Source: Anastatus disparis
Taxonomy: Eukaryota > Arthropoda > Insecta > Hymenoptera > Eupelmidae
DNA length: 64,000 bases
Direction of reading: 5' to 3'
Assembly (NCBI GenBank): GCA_017163975.1
Contig: JAFFSR010000363.1
Coordinates: 772,001-836,000, forward strand
In this document: positions 57,515-64,000 of the stretch, in pieces
How the letters are laid out: every line of letters begins with the position of its first letter
Position numbering within the stretch: the first letter of the stretch is position 1
Notes under the pieces: model-generated
The model's database searches: none
Told to the model about the DNA's origin: nothing
Seen by the model: the letters and a program-made list of their open reading frames with translations, nothing else
Made by a program: the position numbers and the translations under genes

Positions 57515-58980
57515 TTGAATGTTATTAAAAATAATTCACAAGTCAATGGATTTTCATTAAACGATTTCAATTTACCTAACATAAGCACATTTATAGAAGA
57601 AGATAATAATGAAACAATTTTAAATCATAATAATTATATTCTTAATGAATCAGAAATGAAAATAAATTCTTTAAATAATAAAAAAAGGCAAATATTCGAC
57701 TCTACACTAAAAGTTAAAACAACCAAAGTAAATCAAAATATATTTTTATAGATGGAACGAGTGGAAGTGGCAAAAGTTATTTACTTAACGTTTTAATGGC
57801 TTATTTTAAATATCATACCATACATTATTTATGTGTAGCTTTGACAGGTATAGCAGCGAATTCATTAGCCGATGGAAGTACCATGCATACAACATTTAAA
57901 CTACCGTTAAATATAACAGATTGTACAACTTGTAATGTTAAGCCTAATTCTGCAGAAGGCAAACAATTAAAGGAAACACAAATAATTATTTGGGATGAAA
58001 TATCCATGACTTCAAAATTAGCTTTTGAAGCAGTTGATCGTCTTTTTCAAGATTTATGCAATGTAAACCAACCCTTCGGTGGTAAAACTGTAATTATATC
58101 AGGAGATTTCAGGTAAACATTACCAATTGTACGACATGGTAGCCGTATGAACATTATTGAAAATTCAGTTAAATTTAGTTTATCATGGCAAAATTTTAAG
58201 CAAATGAAGTTAAATGAAAATCTGCGAGTTTCGGATAATGATAATGATTCAAACAATGGTTATTAGACATCGGAGAAGGAAAACGCTGCGATGTTTTTGA
58301 AGATGATAATAAAGTAAGTGCTATACCGGATAATTTTATCATCAAAGAAAATCTTGTCAAAGAAATATTCGGTAAAACAATAAAAATAGACGATACGAAT
58401 ATAACGAAAAAGTTATTTTGGCTCCTAAAAACAATGATGTAACTGAAATCAATAATAATGTTTTGAATTTAATGGAAGGAAACCATCTTGAATATTTGAG
58501 TATTGATACTGCTGAAGATGATAACAAAGAAAATTTAGATATCATGTTACCTACAGAATTTTTAAATAAGTTAACTCCTAATGGACTTCCACCACATAAA
58601 TTACATTTAAAAGTAGGGGCTATCATTATACTTTTAAGAAATTTAAATGTCAATAAGGGACTTTGTAATGGAACAAGGTTGATAGTAAAAAAATGCTTAA
58701 ATATTCCATTCAAGCGGAATTAGCGACTGTTCAAAACAAAGGTAAATTAGTTTTCATTCCAAGAATAAATTTATCTCCATCTACGGAAGAAATTTCATTC
58801 AATATGCAACGAAAACAGTTTCCTATTAGATTAGGATTTGCAATGACTATTAATAAATCACAAGGACAATCTTACGAAAAAGTTGATGTTTATTTGCCGT
58901 CACCAATTTTCAGTCATGGGCAATTATATGTTGCTCTTTCAAGGACGAAATTTAAAAACAATTAAAAATTATTTTTAGGT
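57515..58980 (+). pseudogene. Helitron Pif1-like helicase, broken
   Basis: After a linker frame (57515-57751) the helicase starts with a Walker A motif GTSGSGKS at about 57755, Walker B IIWDEISM and VIISGDFR; a stop replaces the glutamine expected after GDFR (near 58114). Coding then resumes in other frames with [61 protein letters not shown] and [11 protein letters not shown] (ends 58965). Motif order is that of Pif1/RecD-type 5'-3' helicases fused to Rep in Helitrons. At least four frame changes make it non-functional. Confidence 0.9.
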
Positions 58981-59189
58981 GACTACGCTATTGTCAACGG
59001 AGAAAATAAAAATGATCAGAACACAATATATACAAAAACCATTGTTTATAAAGAGATATTATAAAGAATATGTCAATACGTATTTAATATTTATGTTCTA
59101 GATTGTGTTAGTAGTTGAACTCGAAATATAATAAAATATATGATATTTAATAAAAATAAATATCAACTGACGCTTTCAAAATAGTTTAA

Positions 59190-59610
59190 TATGATGTTGA
59201 ATCAGCTGTATAAAGGACGGGCTGTTAAATCGGCTTCATAAGGAAGCGTGCTGTTGAATCGGCTGCATACGAGGATACGCTATTAAATCGGCTACATTAG
59301 GGAATGCGCTGTTGAATCGGCTGCAAATAGGGATGTGCTGTAGAATCGGCTGCATATGGAGATGCGCTGTTGCATCGGTTGCATATTGGGATGCGCTTTT
59401 GAATTGGCTGCATATTGGGATGCGCTGTTGAATCGGCTGCATATTGGGATGCGCTGTTGAATCGGCTGCATATTGGGATGCGCTGTTGAATCGGCTGCAT
59501 ATTGGGATGCGCTGTTAAATCGTCTGCATATGAGGATGCGCTGTTTAAACAGCTGCATATTGGGACGCTCTGTTTAATCGGCTGCATATGAAAATGCGCT
59601 ATTAGATTTG
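59190..59610. repeat. 29-bp minisatellite, about 14 copies
   Basis: Unit GCATATTGGGATGCGCTGTT plus GAATCGGCT; the central copies are perfect and the edge copies diverged. Because 29 is not a multiple of three, three overlapping minus-strand frames appear open; none is considered a gene. No spacers, so not a CRISPR array. Confidence 0.92.
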
Positions 59611-59769
59611 CAATGTCTAGTGTAAGAATGAGACGTTAAAACATTGCATTTAAAATACAAAAAAATATTATAGCGTCTGAAGCGGAGCCTGTATAAAACA
59701 TAAAAATACGATCCACTGAAGAACCCTATGTAAAAGTATACAGGCTTGGATGAAAAGCTACGTTGGAAA

Positions 59770-60890
59770 ACATATTGACCAAAAAAATGTAGGAATCAAC
59801 AAAATATAAAGCCCAAGAAAATATAGACACAAGAAAATATAAGGCCCGAAAAATATAAGGCCGAAGAAAGTGTTAGGCCCAAGAAAATATAAGGCCCAAA
59901 AATATAGAGACCGAAAAAATATTAGGCTCAAAAAAATATTAGGTCCCAAAAATTATAAGGCCCAAAAAAATATAAAGCCCAAGAAAGTATTAGGCTCGAT
60001 AAAATATAAGACCCAAAAAAAATTAAGGCCCAAAAATATAGAAACTGAAAAAATATTGGGCCTAAAAAAATTTAGGGCCCAAGAAAATATAAGGCCCAAA
60101 AATATAGAGACCGAAAAAATTTTGGGCTCAAAAAAATATTAAGTCCCAAAAATTATATGGCCCAAAAAAATATAAGGCCCAAGAAAGTATTAAGCTCGAT
60201 AAAATATAAGACCCAAAAAAAATTAAGGCCCAAGAAAATATAAGGCCCAAAAATATAAAGACTGAAAAAATATTAGGCCTAAAAAAAATTAGGGCCCAAG
60301 AAAATATAAGGCCCAAAAAATATAGAGACCGAAAAAATGTTGGGCCCAAAAAAATATTGAGTCCGAAAAATTATAAGGCCCAAGAATATATAAGGCCCAG
60401 GAAAGTATAAGGCTCAATAAAATATCAAGCCCAAAAAATATAGAGACAGAAAAAATATTGGGCCCAAAAAAATATTAAATGCAAAAAATTATAAGGCCCA
60501 AAAAAATATAAGGCCCAAGAAGGTATAAGGCTCAATAAAATATAAGGCCTAAAAAATATATAGACCGAAAAAATATTGGACCCAAAAAAATATTGAGTCC
60601 AAAAAATTATGAGGCCAAAAAAAATATAAGGCCCAAGAAAGTACTAGGCTTCATAAAATATAAAGCTTAAAAAATATAGAGACCGAAAAAATATTGGGCC
60701 TAAAAAAATATTGAGTCCAAAAAATTATAAGGCCCAAGAAAGTACTAGGCTACATAAAATATAAAGCCCAAAAAATATAGAGACCGAAAAAATATTGGGC
60801 CCAAAAAAATATTGAGTCTAAAAAATTATAAGGCCCAAAAAAATATAAGGCCCAAGAAAGTATTAGGCTCAATAAAATATAATAGTCCGC
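59770..60890. repeat. Minisatellite of AAAATATAAGGCCC-type words
   Basis: About 1.1 kb of short units of 16-20 bp (AAAATATAAGGCCCAAGAAA, TATAGAGACCGAAAAAATAT, TTGGGCCCAAAAAAATATTG) arranged in a loose higher order of about 120-150 bp. Open frames of 63-90 codons on both strands are low-complexity by-products. Confidence 0.9.
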
Positions 60891-61440
60891 AGTACAGAAC
60901 CCTTTTTAAAAAGTGATTACCACATACCTAGAACTTTGTAAGCGGCTTCATTTTGTCAAGTCTACCAAACTTTTCATCTACGAAAACTCTCGAAACCGCT
61001 GCGCTTTTTAATAATTAATTATTAAACATGTCGATTCGACGATGTATTGTTATGCAATGACCACATACTTTTTTTTACATGGAACTAAAAGATATTTTTA
61101 TAACAAAAATCAAATAATGTATGGCCGACAAAAATAATTCTGCGTTAGATGAGTCTACCATTTGAATTATGTCGATAGGACGGGGTTATGTTATGCGATG
61201 ACCACATAGCCAATTTTTATGGGATTGCTTGATAATTAATTATGAAACCATAAAATCATAATGTCCGACAAATTTTCTGCAGATTTTTTTCAGTCTGACA
61301 ATCGGAACATGTCATTGTTACGAGGTATGGTTTTGTGATTACCATATGTCGGACAAGGGTATGACGTGTCACATAATATTATTTTATGAATTAAAAGGGC
61401 AATGACCGACAAAAATATTGTATCTTTACGTCAGACCGAC
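60891..61440. repeat. Diverged tandem repeat, ~140-bp unit
   Basis: Units near 60905, 61050, 61190 and 61330 share TGACCACATA (or TTACCACATA, TTACCATATG), CATGTCGAT..GACG and GTCCGACAAAAAT. Old and degraded. Confidence 0.65.
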
Positions 61441-61763
61441 AAAAAAAGATTTATAACTAACCCGTCACCTATGTCTGTGTCATATAAAGAACACGTAGTT
61501 CAAAATTATCTAATAAAATTTAAATTTATATTTTGCACAAATGAAACTGGTTATTATGATCAAGTATAGACATAGAAAAATACATTCACATTTTTTAATT
61601 TTTGAAATTAATTTTTTTTTCCAATTTTCACCGATATTTTTATAAGTACGAAAATGAAAAAAAATTAAATTCTTAGAATAATCTAATTTTCCAGCTATGG
61701 TTATTATTTTCATAACGTCAAAAATTATACGTCATTTTTGTGTCATCTTAATAAAATATTTTC
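61441..61763. other. No gene seen
   Basis: AT-rich; a 67-codon minus-strand frame lacks any domain. Confidence 0.5.
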
Positions 61764-62523
61764 ATAGAAGGATCAAAATACTATTAATAAAACATGCCAC
61801 TTATTTTTTAATATAAATATCTAAATAATTATCAAATTTAATAAAATATATTTGAATCTGAAAAATTCAAATATGAATAATTAAAAATTTATTGCTTTTA
61901 TCCAAAGGAATAAATTTTTTGAAAAAATACTTATGTTTCAGAAGGCTTTTTATTTCTGAAACTTTTATCTATCTTAAAAATTCAACTTATGGTTCCCGTT
62001 AACATTCTGGTACTAAAAACAGATTGGTCGCACGATTTTTTCAAGAGTTTTCATCTGATCTTGATGAAATTTGGTGAAGATTCCCAAAATCATCTTAGAA
62101 TCTACATGAGCGGGAGACATTCCTAAAAAATTCAAATAATAAAAAAATTTTCTAAAAAAAATTAATTTTTTTTAAAATCTGTTTATTTATTTTATAAATA
62201 ATAAGTTAATACACAAATTAGCATATATATTTATACCTTGCTATGCTCATTAATTCTAATATAATTTTAAAAATCTCCACCAAATTTCATAAAGATCCGA
62301 TGAAAACTCATGAAAAAACTTTGCAACCAATCTGTTTTTAGTACCAGAATGTGAACGGAGACCATCAGTTGAATTTTTAAGATAAATAAAAGTTTCAGAA
62401 ATAAAAAGTCTTCTGAAAAATAAATATTTTTTCAAAAAATTTTTTCCTTTTGGATAAAAGCAATAAATTTTTAATTATTCATATTCAAATTTTTCAAGTT
62501 TTAATAGTATCTGGTCCCCTTAA
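61764..62523. mobile_element. Imperfect palindromic element with TTAAGGGGACCAG right end
   Basis: Arms pair around a centre near 62180 (GATTGGTCGCA opposite TGCAACCAATC, TTGCTTTTATCCAAAGG opposite its complement). The right end is CTGGTCCCCTTAA; the left end is diverged and carries an extra ~60-bp AT-rich insertion. The ends resemble those at 19146 and 26399. Confidence 0.7.
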
Positions 62524-63220
62524 TGGGGCATTTAGAGAGTAGGTATGTGTTGTACGCGGTACATGCATAGACAATGACATGAAACTAATTATTTGTTATT
62601 AACTATTTATTATTCGTTATAGATAATAAAATTCTTAACAAAATAAATCGTTAATCCCTTATGTGTCGTATACGACACATTACAGAAAATGGGCTTATGG
62701 ACGCTTTAGGTTTCTTAAACTACCGGAACGCACCTAGAGGAACTCAAAATAAGTCAAACATATGAAAAAATATTTACTTTTCAAATGGGAAAGGGGTCTC
62801 GGACTCAATAGGTTAAAATAAAAAATGAAATTTCTAGAAATTTCATTCTTTGTAAAAAAGTAAATTTGCAGTGCTAAAAATAATTCATGTTAATTTGAAA
62901 TCATTTTTTTTTCAATCTATATTCAAACTTTTTTTTTTAATTGTCTATTAAATCGATATTTTTCCATTTTTTATAATTTAACATTTTATCGCTAAAATAT
63001 ACAGCATGAATTCTTTCTTTATAAAGATTTAATTATGAATATTTTTCTAAGATCACATTTTAATCCTCGAAAATGAGCATAAAATGTTATTATTTTATCA
63101 GCATTACATAGGTAGAAAAACATTTTATATTGGTTGAAGAAATAGCCATAAAAATTCCTATTTTCAACTCTTCATTTCAAAGCAATAGGCATAAAATGGT
63201 AAAAAGATCGTTTTAATTTC
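62524..63220. other. AT-rich sequence without genes
   Basis: Includes the small palindrome TGTGTCGTATACGACACA near 62661. It ends with TTTCTACTAGGG (63217-63228) followed by TA, the right end of a CCCTRGTRGAA-type MITE whose left end was not found. Confidence 0.5.
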
Positions 63221-63230
63221 TACTAGGGTA

Positions 63231-63802
63231 TTAGACTGATAAATAATTCTATACATACCACTAAAATATTTCTTTATATGAAACTTAGATTTAAGTGTTT
63301 ACTTATTAATATTAAAGAATCGTTATTATTATTAGAAATATTAATTCATTGTTCATATTTAAGTATTTAATAATTAAACTTTTAAATACATAATTTTTTA
63401 AAGGAATTTATAAAAAAATTAAGTTTTTTTTTGACACATTGTTAATATAAGTGGGAATGCTTGAAAATCTCAAATTATAATATTGTAAAAGACATACTGC
63501 AATTTAGTAAACAAATTTTAGCAAACAAATACAGTAAAAGAAATAAGAAATGATAATAATTTAAAAGTAATAATATTATATAAAATTTAATAGTGTTAAT
63601 GATATTAAATAAAACATTAATTAACAACATGCTTTAAGAAAAAAATTCATTTTTGATTTATTCATAGAATTAAAAGTTTTGCTAATTTTTTTCAAATATA
63701 AGTTATTTATTTTTATTGCTATTTATAAATTTTTGTTAAATAAGTTTTTCAAATTTAATATATTTATGTCTTATTTAGAATAATTTAGACATAAAATAAT
63801 CC
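63231..63802. other. No gene seen
   Basis: Very AT-rich; nothing recognised. Confidence 0.5.
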
Positions 63803-64000
63803 CATACAGCATGAAAGGACTTTGAAAGGATTCTGAAAGGATTCATGAAAGGACTACAATCTTTCAGAAATATTTCACTGAAAGGATTCTGAAATAATTC
63901 TATGTCCGAGGTATTATTCTTTTAAAAATAATACATAAAAATATTTCATAAAGAATTCACAAGTCATTTCAAAATCCTTTCAATGGAAGAATTCTGTAAG
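63803..64000. mobile_element. Word-mosaic element of the AAAGGATTC type, cut by window end (F5)
   Basis: Starts CCCATACAGCATGAAAGGAC, close to the ends of F1-F4, then runs through GAAAGGATTCTGAAAGGATT-like words. A third vocabulary with the same terminus. Confidence 0.6.

Larger units (their letters stand above)
54290..59075 (+). mobile_element. Decayed autonomous Helitron
   Basis: On the plus strand a C48-type protease-like fragment is followed by a Helitron Rep (rolling-circle HUH) region and a Pif1-type helicase, the canonical Rep-Hel order. Frames shift many times and several stops are in frame, so it is inactive. E11 is inserted between the protease fragment and Rep. The TC and CTRR ends with the 3' hairpin could not be recognised, so the borders are approximate. 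Confidence 0.85.

Noticed and set aside
59236..59587. Three overlapping minus-strand frames encoding NSASQYAAD-type repeats
   Set aside because: A 29-bp repeat without stops is open in all three frames; there is no reason to think it is translated.
59190..59610. CRISPR-like regular repeat
   Set aside because: Units are directly adjacent with no unique spacers, in eukaryotic repeat-rich DNA with no cas genes.
59758..60349. Hydrophobic minus-strand and basic plus-strand frames in the minisatellite
   Set aside because: Low-complexity translation of AAAATATAAGGCCC words.

Overview
The window looks like gene-poor, strongly AT-rich nuclear DNA of an insect. A parasitoid wasp or other hymenopteran would fit, but that is an inference from base composition and element types, not proof. 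Almost everything recognisable is mobile or repetitive. There is no intact host gene I can name. The only non-transposon reading frame with some support is a 232-codon exon on the minus strand (39825-40534) that begins just after a plausible splice acceptor.

Layout. 1-9290: a large foldback element cut by the window edge, repeat debris, a decayed DDE + SWIM zinc-finger transposase gene (4325-6405, minus) and several MITEs. 9290-14110: a satellite array of ~250-bp monomers ordered into ~502-bp dimers and ~1004-bp tetramers. 14110-20100: AT-rich and CT-rich non-coding DNA, a ~140-bp tandem repeat, an element built of AAGCTT-type words and palindromic MITEs. 20270-22490: remains of an LTR retrotransposon (Gag zinc knuckle, PBS-like site, LTR). 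22490-28490: more word-mosaic elements, a recent 380-bp tandem duplication, foldback MITEs and inverted tandem arrays. 29141-34251: a nearly complete Ty3/gypsy element, probably CsRn1 clade, minus strand, with 378-bp LTRs, PBS, polypurine tract, 4-bp TSD, gag and a broken pol. 34970-43900: tandem repeats, a tRNA-related SINE and nested MITEs. 43950-52794: a ~4.4-kb tandem duplication whose junctions are (TA)n microsatellites. 52795-54051: a 1.2-kb foldback element in a TA array. 54290-59075: a decayed Helitron (C48-like protease fragment, Rep/HUH, Pif1-like helicase), followed by three blocks of tandem repeats to 61440. The last 2.5 kb holds a palindrome and the start of another word-mosaic element.

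The most unusual pattern is a family of about eleven TTAA-flanked elements spread over the window (E1-E11). They share terminal sequence (TTAAGAG, then a GGYCG-like block, then CTGTCCTTKTCTAAT), and most are near-perfect hairpins of about 390 bp. The hairpin cores differ between subfamilies. They have inserted into the satellite, the gypsy pol gene, the Helitron and the word-mosaic elements, and the satellite supplies a readable pre-insertion site that shows TTAA duplication. Two of them carry nested MITEs of another type (CCCTRGTRGAA ends, TA target). The decayed DDE/SWIM transposase near E1 is one candidate for the kind of enzyme that moved them, but this is only a hypothesis.
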